64,000 bases of DNA from the NCBI GenBank assembly GCA_032433595.1, contig JASWJB010000046.1, positions 1 through 64,000 of the forward strand. Direction: 5' to 3'. A program made the translations under genes and the position numbers. Under the pieces are notes generated by a model. That model ran no database searches, was not told the DNA's origin, and worked only from the letters and a program-made list of their open reading frames with translations. The DNA comes from Conoideocrella luteorostrata. Taxonomy: Eukaryota; Ascomycota; Sordariomycetes; Hypocreales; Clavicipitaceae. Positions within the stretch are counted from its first letter, which is position 1. Each line of letters begins with the position of its first letter. This document shows, one piece after another, positions 22,202 to 35,186 of the stretch.

Positions 22202-24234
22202 ATGCTACGCACCGTTGCAAAATGCGTCTTCCGCCCCTCGATTGAGGCTATCCAGCCAGCTTGCAAAATTACATCATGCAAAATCTTCACGGCCTCTCTG
22301 ACACTAAGCACCAAGCCAAAGCTTCGAGACTACCAGCAAGACTGTATCAAGTCGGTCCTCCTGTCATTAAAACGGGGGCATAAACGGGTGGGAATATCAC
22401 TAGCAACTGGTAGTGGTAAAACGGTAAGCAGCCTTTCAGGTTGTATACACATGTGTGAAATATGTCCGTTACTGCTTGATAACACATATGAGTCTAGGTC
22501 ATTTTCACACAACTCATTGACAAAGTACATCCACGGTCTAATGGCGGCGACCGCACTCTCATATTGGCTCATCGCCGTGAGCTGGTTGAGCAAGCTGCAC
22601 GGCACTGCCAATTGGCATATCCAGATAAAACGATTGAGACTGAGATGGGCGCAATTCATGCATCTGGAACAGCTGACATTACTATCGCCAGCGTGCAGAG
22701 CATAACATCCAGAGACCGACTGGAAAAGTTTGGGCCGTCGGATTTTAAACTAGTCCTGGTGGATGAGGCGCACCACATTGTTGCACCAGGATACCTTAAG
22801 ACCTTGAAGCATTTCGGGCTGGACCAAAAGCAGAGAGATTCTCCTACGCTGATTGGAGTGTCTGCCACCTTCTCAAGATTCGATGGTGTCAAGCTCGGGG
22901 CCGCGATTGACGAGATTGTCTACCACAAAGATTACGTTGACATGATTACCGACAAGTGGCTATCCGATGTTATCTTCACCACTGTTGAATCGTCTGCAAA
23001 CCTATCCAAGGTCAGGAACGGTGCCTTTGGTGACTTCCAAACGGGAGAGTTGTCCAAAGTGGTCAACACAGACGAAGTCAATGATATCACCGTCAAAAGC
23101 TGGATGGCTAAGGCTGCGGACAGAAACAGCACGCTCGTCTTCTGCGTAGACTTGGCGCACGTGTCTGGTCTCACGCACAAATTTCAAGAGTACGGCTTCG
23201 ACGCTCGTTTTGTCACTGGCGACACTCCCAAACTGGAGAGAAGCGAAATTCTGGAAGCATTCAAAAAGGGAGAGTTCCCCGTGCTGGTCAACTGTGGTGT
23301 CTTCACGGAGGGAACGGATATCCCCAACATTGATTGCATAGTGCTCGGAAGACCAACGAGGTCTCGCAACTTACTTGTTCAAATGATTGGTCGAGGCATG
23401 CGACTTCATCCTGGCAAGAAGAACTGCCACATTATAGATTTTGTTTCAAGCCTCGAGACTGGGATCGTGACCACACCGACCTTGTTCGGCCTCGACCCTG
23501 ATGAGCTTGTCGAGGAAGCGTCCGTCACGGATATGAGGAACATGAAGGAGGAGCATGAAAGTGCAGACGACACCCGCCACCAAGTTGCATATCTTAACGG
23601 GGCAGCCTCACCCAGCAGTTCTGCAGACGCCGTCACATTCACCGACTACTCGTCCGTGCTGGACCTCATCGCCGATACATCTGGAGAAAAACACATCCGT
23701 GCCATTAGTCAATACGCCTGGGTGCAAGTTGGGCCGGAGCGATTCGTCCTATCCGCCCCGAGCGGCTCCTATATCCGCATTGAACGAATTCAAAATCCAG
23801 CAACGGCATCATCGCCCACCTATAGGGCGCTTGAGATTCGTGCGCTCCCTGCAGGGCTTTCCAAGTCACCATTCGCGGCACCAAGAGAAATCTTAACAGC
23901 TGCAACTTTCAACGACGCCGTCCACGGAGCAGACAGCTATGCCGCCAATGCTTTCCCGCATAGTTTCATACACCGAAACCAACTTTGGAGGCGACTACCA
24001 CCTACTCAGGGGCAACTAGACTTTGTGAACAGGTTGCGAGGCAGGGCTAAGGCCTTGACGGTTTCGGATCTGACAAAGGGCAAAGCAGCGGACATGATCA
24101 CCAAGTTGAAACACGGCGCCAGGGGGCAATTTGCAAAGATTGAGGCTGAGCAAAGAAAAAGAGAGAGACAATCGAATATTTTGGAGGCGAAACAGAACAG
24201 AGAGCATGTGGCTGTTGGGCCGCTGATGGCATAG
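22202..24234 (+). CDS. IRC3: Mitochondrial superfamily 2 helicase, IRC3-like
   Basis: Two exons (22202-22423, 22498-24234) give 652 residues. The 74-nt intron falls directly after the Walker A codons. Motifs in order: Q-like [10 protein letters not shown], Walker A ATGSGKT (70-74), [15 protein letters not shown] (163-166), [13 protein letters not shown] motif III (seen as IGVSATFSR), [15 protein letters not shown], and motif [10 protein letters not shown] (369-376). This set matches yeast Irc3, a mitochondrial DNA branch-migration helicase needed for mtDNA stability. The first 35 residues are basic and rich in Ala/Ser/Thr, which fits a mitochondrial presequence. A fungal-specific C-terminal region follows the helicase core. 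Confidence 0.9.
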
Positions 24235-25232
24235 TACTCGCTGCCGCCACTCGCCCAGCTAGTATTGCGAATGACTTGATTTGGCGTATGTGCCTTGGTT
24301 GTGGATGCACTTGTATAAGAACTAGACGATACCACTCTCGCATTTCACGGTTGTAATATGATTTCACGAACAGATAGGTGACATTGCCGCGGTCGCCAGC
24401 CAGTCAACCGGGCATCGATATGCTGGCCACATACTCCGTACAATTCCGTGAACGACGCAATAGCTTGGAAATAGTCGCAGTTGGGGGTTTGGGGGAGGTG
24501 CTGGACAGGCTAGACATTGACCAGACATTAAAACCTTCTCGCTGCTGCAACAATCTCCACCTTCTCTGTTTTACAGAAAATCTGTTCTAGGTTACGCACT
24601 CGACAAAGTCAATTTTGGCCTCCTAGGTTCGTGGCACATGCAATTAGGTATATTCCATTGAATGCGGCTCGTCTAGCAGGCGCCGGCAAGAGCGATTCAT
24701 AGTAGCGAGAGCACAACCAGTGACCATTGCAAGTTTAAGCTCTACTACTTCTCCCAAGCAACCAAACATTCTCCCCGTGAAAAGAATTACCAATTGTAAC
24801 TACATGTATCAATGACTCCCGTTCTTCGATCCCAACGCAAGATCTTGCTTTTTTTTGCGCAACAAAGATCAGTAAGCTCTTCTAAGACGAATCCTTTCGT
24901 GTACCAAACACATCTGCAAACGGGTATTTTCTTCAAGTTTTTGTGCCTCATCCATTTCTTCGATCAAACTAGTGGGTATAAAAGGGGCCAAATTCCAGTC
25001 ATGAAGACTAACATCGTCCCAAGCGTAATCAAAAAAAACCTAAATCTCATTAAGACATGCAGCATAACAAAAGAGCAAAACGTAAGTCAGTTCAAACATT
25101 GCACAAGCAACAAGATCAAAAGCCGTTTAACGATCAGTGGAAAATAAGACGTTCAGTGGTATTCTTGGGTGTTGCGAGAGGGTATATCCAGCCGAGGTAT
25201 TCGCATGTAGTCGTTTTCTAAGTCGGGGGAAT
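24235..25232. other. Convergent 3' region IRC3-like / KH protein
   Basis: These 998 bases between convergent stops contain one TACTCCGTA motif (24432-24440). The rest is AT-rich, especially 24,800-25,130. No gene is supported. Confidence 0.45.
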
Positions 25233-28200
25233 CTAACGGAAAGGCCCAATTGGGGCGGGGTATCCAGAATTCAAAGAGTGAGAAGTAGAGGGGCGACCGC
25301 TGTCCCCAGAGGCGCGGGTGTTATGACGAGGTGTTACGTCGCCAGGAAGAGGAATTGTTAACTTGTTGTCCATGTGTTTGCTGAACGGTCGTGGAGCCCA
25401 AGGGTTCTCATCCTCGGGTAAGTTGACTCCACTGTCGTTCCAAGGATTGCGGTCAGCATTGAGGTCAGCATTGAAGCTTCTGGTGGACTCGATGGAGATG
25501 AGCGAGGACTTCGAAACGTTGCTTGATCCCTTAAAGAAGCTGCTGTTCATTGAATGAGAGCTGTTCTTTCTGCGGTCCAGAAATGAGGAGATGGAAGTCA
25601 TGCCGCCGGGTTTGCGGAGGCGATCAAGGATGCTGCTTCGCTCGCGGGCAACTTCGGCACCAAAGCCGGTCTTGGTGGGGGAGTCGGTTGATGACGACGA
25701 GGCTGGTGCATGCTGGAGAAGTTTCGAGTCGAAGTACTGGAGTGAGTCTTCAAACGAGTCAGACTTGGGACGAGGGATCGATCCTTTAACAATCGTGGCT
25801 TCGACGGTGGCTGCAGCCATCTGAGTCTGAAGAAAATCGATAGCATCGCGGAGCCCACCGGCATTATTGCGTGTAAACCCCCATATCAAGGTCATGGTCG
25901 GAGAGCCTTCCAGAGTGAGTTCATCAGGATTCTGATGTACTGTCACCTCCACTTCGTACTGAGCCTTGAGTTTGGAAACCAGATCGGTGGCGAAGTTTGG
26001 CGATTCCAGGAATTTGACCAAGTCGGCAGTGCGGGCAATTACTAGCTCATGCTTATCGGGGACCATGCCCAGAAGCTCGTCCACACAGTGAGGGACCTGC
26101 CATTGGGGACCTGTGACAGTAACCTCATCGCTAGCTTCTTCCGTGCTGGGAAAGTTGATTTTGCAGTTAAATTTCTGCTCCAATTCGTCAATCTCAGGAA
26201 GACGAGCGATGAGCTCTCGATGGTACAGGCGGTCAACGCTAGCAATTTGAGTAGTGTACTCAGAATCCTAATGCAAGACAATGTTAGAAAAATATCCAAA
26301 AACAAAAACATTGTTGTGGCAAGGCATCGCGGGAATTCTTACAGCACGATCGACCATTTCCAGAATCTCGTTCTTGACGGCGTCCAAGTTCTGAGCGTTT
26401 CGAGCAGGGGTGCGACAAATGACATTGTCGACCTTGATATCATCATCTTCTCGACCCATGCCGCCTCTATCCATCGCATTTGAGAATTTGACAAAAACGG
26501 AATGCTTCTTCATGATCCGCTGAATGTGCTGACCCCCGATGCCAATGATGCGTTTGTGATACTGATCGGGTACATGGAAAGATATTGATGCCGGCATCTC
26601 TTGTTCAACCAAGGTCAACCCCTGTTTCATAGAGTCGTAGCTAGCAGCCATGACATCAATGTTAAAATTGTACTCATTAAAACCATCGAAGATGATCTGC
26701 ACATTGCCTTTGAGAATTTAGTACGATGGAACGAAGATGCAGAAAACCATGATCTGGACTTACTCTGTCCCATAATCTTATTGATTTTACCATTCTTCTT
26801 GCCACTCACAAACTCTTTGTGCTCGTTGGCAAGCTCAATCTTCACTCGAATCTGATACTGCGACTGCGTAACAAATTTGAGGTCAGAAATCACTGTCAGA
26901 GCAGTCTTGACGGCGTCGTCCGAGCCAGTAATGGAAAAGTTCATCTTGTCATAGGACAGGTCCGCGTCGGCGTTGGCGCATATATCTGACAGCATGGTCC
27001 TGATGTCGGTGTTTGCAGGCAGTTGTCTGGCATCGGGTTGCTGCAGGTACCATCCAGCACCATAAAATTGGCCAGCCTAACACGTGTCAATCATGATCAT
27101 AGAAAAAAGAGACCAAGCATAAAAGCAACTTACCAATGACATAAGCTCACGCACAGTTCGCTCCACGGGTAGTCCTTCGCTTCCCTGGACTCGGACCGTG
27201 GTTCGCTGGCAAGCAAGAGGGGGAAACATGATGTACGTTCCATTAGCTTCAAGAATCTTGCGAACTTTATCAAGACGGCCAAGGAGAATACTATCAATCT
27301 TAGCAGCTGGGATAGTCACATCCTTCACGTAGAGACGTATTCTAGACACAGTCTCATGCAATTTCTGTTTAGCTAACTCAATCGCCTGAGGAGTGTCGCC
27401 AGTAATGAAGATATCAGTAGGATCACGACGAGTAGCGTTTTGTGGACAGTATCGGTACATCTGAGAGAACAGAGGCGGGAAGTAAATGGCAGTTCCGGTG
27501 GACGACTCAATCAATTTGATGTTCTTTCGATGGCGGCCACATACAAGCTGGTGGAGGGACAGTTCGATCCTGGTGGCATCGACTACACGGCCAAGCTGCG
27601 AGGCGAATTAGCACTGGGGACCAAAGGCAACCAACGACATTCCCTGCGGGTAGAAGGAGACCAGGGACGGGTCGTACCAGAGTATCGATGTGGATCAAGA
27701 CACGAGCCTTGGCGTGCTCGGAGGAGAGTATATCTCCGTAAATAGCCACCCTCCATCTCTGGTCCATGCGCATCTCCGAGTCACCAGACATGCCATCAAC
27801 CATGGGAGTCAGCTTCGGACCAAGCAGAAAGATGTCCACGCCACAAAAAGTTGAGATATAGTCGAGTGTCTCTACAACAGGCTTCTTGAGCACACCAGCG
27901 TTGAGGTCACAAACCAAGCTACCGTCAATATCGATCGTTGTACAGCGCTATGATTTTGTTAGAGCTGCAATTGTTTTCAATCCCACACTTGGGGATCGCA
28001 AGGGGGGCAAGCTATGTGGTGTCCGGGACGAAAACAGGATGTCCATACCATAGCGATGGGAATCTCGTTCAGAACCGTCTCCCGACTTTTGTGAACTAGC
28101 TCGGGAGAGCCTGACAGACAAACCGTAGTGACCTGACCCCTACCGTTCTTGGGTGAAGAAGAAATGACATGTGCTTCAATGGGCAATGGGCCAACGGACA

Positions 28201-28549
28201 AGTCTCGACATAGTCTCCCCAAATTTGACAAATTCTGGGCATGAATTGGCAGTTCGTGAACTTGTACGTCATCAGGTGCGTCGGCTGGGTGCGTCCACCG
28301 TAGGACGGCATCGGTGGTGGCATGGACAATGTCCTCGGTATCTGGACCGGCAAGCTCTGAAGCGAATGGCACGTTAAATGAATAGTGAATAGTGGCGTCA
28401 GCAGCTTGCGGCGAGCTGATGGGACCGCCGGCCTGGGCGGCATTCTTTGGATGCTGGTTGATGCCGTTCAAAGGCATATTAGGGCGACCCATTCCGAAGT
28501 TGGGATTTATCCGCTCGGACCAGTGACGCATGTTGGCCAATTTATTCAT
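25233..28549 (-). CDS. KH-domain RNA-binding protein (YLL032C/vigilin-like)
   Basis: Six exons (28549-28049, 27947-27678, 27595-27134, 27076-26764, 26707-26343, 26267-25233) give 981 residues. The five introns of 56-101 nt all restore frame. The clearest KH core is HKRIIGIGGQHIQRIMKK near residue 567, with the expected GxxG as GIGG. A variant KH loop, CGRHRKNIKLIESSTG, lies near 270. The other segments look like degenerate KH repeats, as in yeast YLL032C and related fungal proteins. The C-terminal 180 residues are disordered and rich in Ser/Asn/Pro. KH proteins bind single-stranded RNA; the likely role is cytoplasmic mRNA binding. The start is the first ATG after the last upstream stop-free extension; no other in-frame ATG lies upstream. 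Confidence 0.85.
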
Positions 28550-29366
28550 GTTGAGCGAGAGTAACGCACGGAGACGCGATGAGTCGGAGAAGTATTGTCG
28601 GTCACGAAGAGTGGGAAGAAGTTTATGACGCACAGGGTCGAATGCCGCCACATGCGATGACGCTGAGAACAGACTGTGATTGCAATATTTTGGGAAAAGA
28701 AGACTGCGTGGGTATACAGGAAAAGGGGGCAACTCGTCTGAAATCTAGCAAAAACGAAGAAGAGAAGCAGAGCACGTCGTCCAAGAAGCAAAACGAAAGG
28801 GAGGGTATCGGGGGTATCGGGGGGTATCGAGGATGGAAAGCTGGATTCGGATGCCGCGAAGTGAAGGGAAGAAACAAAAATCCAGGGAAAAGGCAGGGGG
28901 GGGGAGAAGAGAAGGGGAAAATGAAGGATTGACTCGCAATTCTGTTCCCGAGTCTTCGTGTTTCGTTCGAAGGTGTAGCACGTCCGGTGGTGTTGATCGA
29001 GAAGAAGAGAAGAAGAGTTAGAGTCCGGGAGGACGAGGGTGGAGAGCGGAGGAGTGGACCTGGAGGAGGGCCAGCATCAAGCACACAGCACTGGGACGCT
29101 ACGCGCAGAAGAGACTGGCAGGACCACCACCTGCCGCCTAAACTCTGCCTGATGAACACTTCAGGACGTGCAGTGTGGTCCCCTACCAAGCCGTCCATAA
29201 GTCGTCCATTGGCCCATTGTATGTATATACTCCATAGTGACCGGGACAGAGGCAGCCAGTGAGTGACTGGGACTGACTGACCGGGACTGAGACCAGGATG
29301 ACCAGGAGGCACGCAGTGGGTGGATGGATGCGGGCGGACAAGACACGGTAGAGCCAGGCAAGTAAG

Positions 29367-31496
29367 TACGGAGTACTGTACTTAGTTAATGTGTGTTCAG
29401 CACTGAGGCGCTGGGCGATGCGGTACCAGATGGTACGGGTTAAGAGACCAAGTTCTCCGTACTTCGTACTGTAGCGCAGCAGAGCGCAGCAGAGCGAGGG
29501 CTTAGCGTGGAGCCACAGGTTCGACATTGCATGGGATGATGGTTGGCTGTTCTCGGGTCAGGCACACGGCTGAATGCTGGGATGTAAGCCGTACGAGTGA
29601 TGGGATTAATTGCGAGAGTGGCGGCTCGATACGGAGCCACAACTTTAATGCAATCAATAAGTAGTTACACAGGCCGCAAACCGAGCTGACAGAGGCTTTT
29701 AGCTGGTAATATGAAGACATCAAGAATGACATGGACCTGCGTGGTTGAGCTGGGTGATCTGGTCCGAGTGCTGGAGCACCGCAAGTCAGGGACATGGGTC
29801 TGGTGGCATAAGCAGGACTTAACTTGCCGTACTCCGTACAGAGGATTGGAATGGCGATGCTCTGGCGGACAAGCAAAGAAAACCCTGGCAAGTACGGAGT
29901 AGAGACGGGATAAAGAGTTGGCTATCTGACTCCACATCCATCCCCGCCGACACGCCTTTTGAAAATAACGTTGAGAAAGAAAACCAGTGAGATGGCCTCA
30001 GCCGGACTGGTTGTTGATGATGGGCTACCAACCACTCAAACGCCCCAGACGCCTAAAAAGCCCCTCCAACTTCCCACCAAGACAGCTCCAGGTGGTGGTG
30101 ACGGGCTCGGGCCCTGGTGACCATGGTGGGTGCCAAATGGCGGCAGAAAGCTGAGGAATTGCAGCAGCTAATCGCGGGCCCGGATGCGCACAACATGTGC
30201 CTGCTCGTTCCACCAGGTTCTACCCTACCTGAGAACCCAGACATGTACGGAGTACCTGGCAACCTGTTTACCTGCCCCGCCTTGCCTTGCCAAGCTTGCC
30301 TACCAACCTGCTCGGATGGTCTAGATTTCAAATAGTGTGGGGAGTGAGTGTTGATCTCGGCGGATGGACGGAGTACAGGCATCTGAGCCGTACCACCAGG
30401 ACACCGCTAAGCGATACTGCAGCGTCGCCCATGATGACAGACAAGTCCCGTACATTGGAGGTTGATCAGCTGTATGTTATGCAGGATTCAAAGTCTATTC
30501 ATGAACACGAGGAGCTGGCGTACACCTCCAATAGCTGCTGGATGTTCGATACTTGGCGTCTGACTGGCTAGCCGTTTATCCGGGTAGCTGTGGCCGCTCT
30601 TTTGACGCTGGCATGCAGCCATCTGATGGCTTGGTCTTGCGAAGCTTTACCCGTTCCCTGTTTTATCAACCTTGCTTGAAGCAGATGGGTCGCGATATCG
30701 AAGCCGTCCGGTCACGACTCCTCCGTATGTAACGCGTCCAGCATGTACTCTATGGACTGTTGAAATGAAGGAGTATGGGTTCACTCGCGTCTCAGACGAG
30801 GTGAGCCGGAATGCACTATTACAGGCAACAACGGCTCAGCCACAACCCAGCTAACCCGCACTGCCTATCTACATTACATCCCTGGAATAGTCTCGTATTT
30901 ATTATTCTAGCCATAAACGCTTGTGTCGCGTAAATGTGGCTTTGCCGTGAATTGAGCGGCCGTTGCTGTTTGGAAGTGCCCATCCCTCGGAGAAAGAGAG
31001 AGGCCCGAGACCAAGACTGGTGCATCAACTAGTAAATTTATGTTGGTACCATTTTCCTTTTCATCGGGTGCTTGGGTGCTTTTTAGCTTTTGGGTTAAAG
31101 TTTACACAGGGTTGACGGCAAGACAACACAATAATCAGGCTTTGGCATCAATGAATAAATAGGGGCTGTTATTGGTATCCGGAGACGTACGCTGCACTGT
31201 GCACATTCTGGCCGATATGATTTGACTGCCAAATGGCGCGGATATACATGCTGTGTTGAAAAACGACATGGATTAAGTTACATGTCAGTTTGGAATGGTT
31301 TTGTGCAAGGGCTAGTGGCGCCAGAGAGCGCAACACTGTTCTTCAATTATGATGCTGTCAAACTCCGTTACCGGAATACGACTATTTGTTATCCAGGGCT
31401 GTTTAAAATTGCATTCGTACAGTATTGTATTGCAGTTATTGTGCAGAGTACGGAGTACTTTGTATTGTATTCTTAATTCAGCGCCAGTACGGAGTA
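29367..31496. repeat. Cluster of six TACGGAGTA motifs
   Basis: Exact 9-mers start at 29367 (+), 29830 (-), 29893 (+), 30246 (+), 31449 (+) and 31488 (+). Near matches add to this at 29455, 30367 and 30721. Five of the six extend to GTACGGAGTAC or its complement. Both orientations occur and spacing is irregular, so this is a dispersed motif and not a tandem repeat. Confidence 0.8.
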
Positions 31497-31828
31497 CTCT
31501 GTATCCTGGTATCGCGGGACACGCAAGGGTGGCACCTTGCATTTAACTTCTGGACCCTTCTGTTCGCAACAGCCTTATCAATTTATTTCATAACTATTTT
31601 TTTTTCTTTGCGGTTAAGGCACTATTAAATTTGCAAATGATGGGTTTTATTAAGCATCTTGGGGTTCGGCAGCATTTTAGCTACCTAACTACTCGGTTTT
31701 TGGCAACTGTACGAGCAGGCTGCAAGGGTACGTGTGATGCAGGTCCTTGACTAGACATCGATGCATGTGCCACACGCGACTTTGCCGCGTCGCGGGGAAC
31801 TTGGAAAACTTCTACTGCATGCGGGCCT

Positions 31829-31835
31829 TATATAA
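31829..31835 (+). promoter_or_regulatory. Candidate TATA box of the gamma-tubulin complex gene
   Basis: TATATAA lies 77-83 bases upstream of the proposed ATG (31912). The position fits a core promoter with a short leader. It is a sequence match only. Confidence 0.4.
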
Positions 31836-31911
31836 CTGCAGAACAACGGCATTCTTCGAGGAATCTGACTTTATCAAGTAATATCCATCACTTGCACCCC
31901 ACAATGAAGCC

Positions 31912-34853
31912 ATGGCCGGCGACCGAAGCGAGGCAGACGTCTTTGCCATCCCCGACTTCTGGAAAACGTCCCAGTGGCTAGATCAACTGACCAAGGATAC
32001 TTCAACTTCGCTCTTTGGGCACGGCCTGGACGGTGATTAAATTACTGCTGCAATATTTTTCGCTCCACTTGAAACTGATTTTATATCCCAGCAGTATTCT
32101 GTAACGACGAGCCCAGCTTACTTCCTCTTGCGCCAATCAGCATTGATGCGGACGGCTTCTTCAAGCTGCCCCAACTCAAAGATGCTGCCGAACCCAACGA
32201 GCAGCAAAGTACAGACGTTTCGGACGAAGCTGGTTCTGTATCTCAAGGCCCGACAGATCTCGAAGCCCAAAGCGATGTCTGGACATCGACAGAGCTCCCA
32301 CCCAAACCGGCCGCGTTCAGAACATGGGAGACTTTCAACACTGGCCGGCCGGTGCCTCATACCTCGTTATTCTTAAGCGAAGCCGGTGCTGGGGCTTATG
32401 ATGCATTGCTTAGCTGGCCAACAGACTCTCTGGACTTGGCAAATACCGGCGTTCCAGTTGTCGCTACTAGGCCCTACTTCTCGTCAATATTGGCGTTGAG
32501 CCTGGGGCGAGAATCAGTCCTTTTTGCCAAGGATGCCGAGAGCGAAACTTTTAGAGGTACCCTTTCGGAGTTTCGGGTCTCTGGGTATACCAGGCAAGTT
32601 CTCGAAGGAGTAGAAAAGCAGGCTTTGCAGTGTGGCTCGACATACTCGTATCTGTGCACCTTTACCAGGTCATTGTATGCATCACCGTCGAGCAGGTGCG
32701 CTGTAGCACTCGCCAGTGCGGTCAACCAGATCCTACAAGCGGTTGAGTATCGCGTAACTGTCGACGGACGATTCCCGAGGTCTTTGCTCCAGCTTCAATC
32801 CTCTGTGAAAGAAGCCTCAGCGATTCTTCGCCCTCTAAAAGATCTCGCAGCTCGATTGCCTCCAGCTTTTTCGGATGAAGACATATTATCACTGGTTTTT
32901 CAAGAAGCATCGAGTCTTGAATTTAGTGAAAACTACATTCGAGATATGCTCTGCGAAATATTACAACGTGTATCAACTCCGTGGGTCGAATCTATAGAAG
33001 AATGGCTTGGCACACGTCGAGAGGCCGGCATGCCTTTTACGAAATTGAGCATCGGGGAGAGAAAGGGTTTCGTCAAGGTTGATGTCGAGGTATTCACAGA
33101 TGATTTTGGGCGAGAGGTTGAAGACGTAGACTTCCGTTTGGATACTAATAAAGTGCCACAATTCTTGCCCGCAGATGTTGCCGAGTCAATATTCGAGACG
33201 GGGAGAAACTTACGGTTCATTAGGGAATTTCATCCCAATCACTTATTGTCTCAACCTGGAGGTCTCATATCCAATCAACCTCCCAAGGCTGAGTGGTTAT
33301 TTGATTGGGATTCAATATTGCACGTTGGGAAGCGTATTGAACAATATCAGAACAGCATGCTACAGGCCATCCAGCAGAGGCGTTTGGACTCAGCTTATCG
33401 AAGCATGCCTCCCAACCTTAGCATGAATGGACCGCCGCCGCCGAAATTCGAGTTGGACCTCTTTGGTGTAGATCAATGCTTGATGGAGAAACGTCTGCTT
33501 GACTCAATACATCAGCTCAATCAGCCTTTTACCGCGGAATCGGACAGCAATGCTCTTAGCCGCCTTGTTCGGGCGAGACTATCAGGTATTGACGAGGTTG
33601 AAAATAATGCAGCACCCTCCGATGACATGCCGCACTGGTCCTTGGTCCCAATATTGTCATTTGGTGGAATTGCATCTTGTCAGGCGCAAATCGTCAACCG
33701 TGAAAGCCTGCGCCTTCTCTTTGAGGCCCATGATGTCCAAACACATCTGGGACTACAACGAGACTTCCACTTGTTGAGGAATGGCTTGTTCTGCAGTCGC
33801 CTTACACACGCACTGTTTGATTCAGAATTAGAATCGGCCGAAAGGCATGCCGGTGTAGCCATGCAAGGTGGCATAATGGGGCTTCGTCTAGGGGGTCGTG
33901 ATACATGGCCGCCAGCCAGCTCTGAACTTCGCCTAGCTCTTATGGGCGTCCTCAGCGAGGCATACGAGACTCAAATCAGCGGAGAGTCATCGAAGTCGAC
34001 AAATACAGGTCCAGGCAGTAGCACCCTGCCAGGGGATCTGAGCTTTGCAGTACGTGACTTATCAGAGGAAGAGATTGACAGGTGTATGGATCCAGACACG
34101 CTAGAAGCCCTCGATTTCCTGAGACTATCTTACACCACTCCGCCGGAACTGACGTCCATAATTACGCCAATTCATCTCATGCATTATGATCGCATTTTCA
34201 AACTTCTTCTACGAACCCTGAGAATGCTGTACGTTGTAAACCAGCTGTATCGCGATACCAACTCACGCTTGAAGACTTGGTACGAGGATGATGCGTCCTA
34301 CCGATTTGTTCGAGAGTCGCAGCATTTTGTTAGCAGCATTGCATCATACTTTCTCGATAGTGGCGTAGCTATTCCATGGCAGATGTTTGAACGCAAGTTG
34401 GCTAGTATTCGGGTCGAGCTCAACAGGCATGACTTATCCTCGGACGACAGGGCTACATGTTCCAGCCCAAGTCAGGTTCGGGACATGCACTCTCTCGTTC
34501 TAGACCGACTTATGTTTGCACTTTTCCTGCGGAAACGCCAACAGCCCGTGCTGAAGCTCTTGGAAGAAATATTCGCCATCATACTGGTGTATGCAAAGCA
34601 TTCGAGATTGCAAGCGCTGGGGAGGTCGAATGAAGCAGCATGGAAGGTAGAGCCTCCAAAGCTCTATGCAGAGTTCAAGAAGAAACTTCAGGTGTTTATT
34701 ACTGTGTGCCGTGGATTGTCTGAGAAGGCGAGGGTCAGCAATAAACGGCCCACTGAAGGTATCACGTTTGAGGATTTTGGGATTGGTGATGACAGCTTGA
34801 TTGCACAGCTATTGACAAAACTAGACATAGGTGACTACTATTGTAGACACTGA
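31912..34853 (+). CDS. Gamma-tubulin complex component, GCP5/GCP6-like
   Basis: Two exons (31912-32032, then 32092 or 32095-34853) give 960 or 959 residues. The acceptor is a tandem CAGCAG and both choices keep the frame. The start ATGGCCGGC is used because an ATG eight bases upstream lies in another frame. The protein shows the Spc97/Spc98 family layout: an N-terminal helical domain (FRVSGYTRQVLEGVEKQALQ region) and the C-terminal domain LMHYDRIFKLLLRTLRMLYV near 615-640. Such proteins form the gamma-tubulin ring complex at the spindle pole body and nucleate microtubules. The large divergent N-terminal region suggests GCP6 (Alp16) or GCP5 and not GCP2/3; which one is uncertain. Confidence 0.82.
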
Positions 34854-35186
34854 CAAAGCATGACTTATATAGAACGATGCATGAAATCTATGAATATTCA
34901 TTGAGAAAGAACAAGTCCATGATTCTGTGACTACACTTTCATGAACTGCGAACTTGGCTGCCTCCCAAACACCTGTCGTCAGACTGGGCGAGCGAAAGAG
35001 TGGCGCTGTTTGCTACGTAGATTGCTCTGCCCCGCGGTCCGTCACTCGAGCCGGTCCGCCCCTCTACGCGTGGAGACGCGACCTAAACTCCGTCGACTTC
35101 TCGTCGGTTGAGTGATGCATTCTCTTGCGACCAGCAAAGACCTCGTTCCATTTTACCCTCAGAATTGGCAGGGGCAAACGCACAGG
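34854..35186. promoter_or_regulatory. Spacer between gamma-tubulin complex gene and ASK1
   Basis: This 333-base gap between two co-directional genes must hold one terminator region and the ASK1 promoter. Nothing else is seen. Confidence 0.45.

Larger units (their letters stand above)
28550..31911. other. Long divergent spacer KH protein / gamma-tubulin complex gene
   Basis: These 3.4 kb hold no gene I can support. The stretch 28,690-28,930 is strongly purine-rich on the plus strand, so the KH gene has a CT-rich leader or promoter. It includes a GGGTATCGG triplet repeat (28803-28829). Six exact TACGGAGTA/TACTCCGTA motifs lie at 29367, 29830, 29893, 30246, 31449 and 31488. Confidence 0.5.

Noticed and set aside
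27440..27745. 101-residue plus-strand ORF inside the KH gene
   Set aside because: The minus strand here is exon 2, an intron and exon 3 of a well-supported gene; the plus frame is a shadow.
28623..29312. 229-residue minus-strand ORF in the KH gene leader region
   Set aside because: It is rich in Pro, Ser and Phe because of the CT-rich strand bias; no motif, and it overlaps the likely 5' leader.
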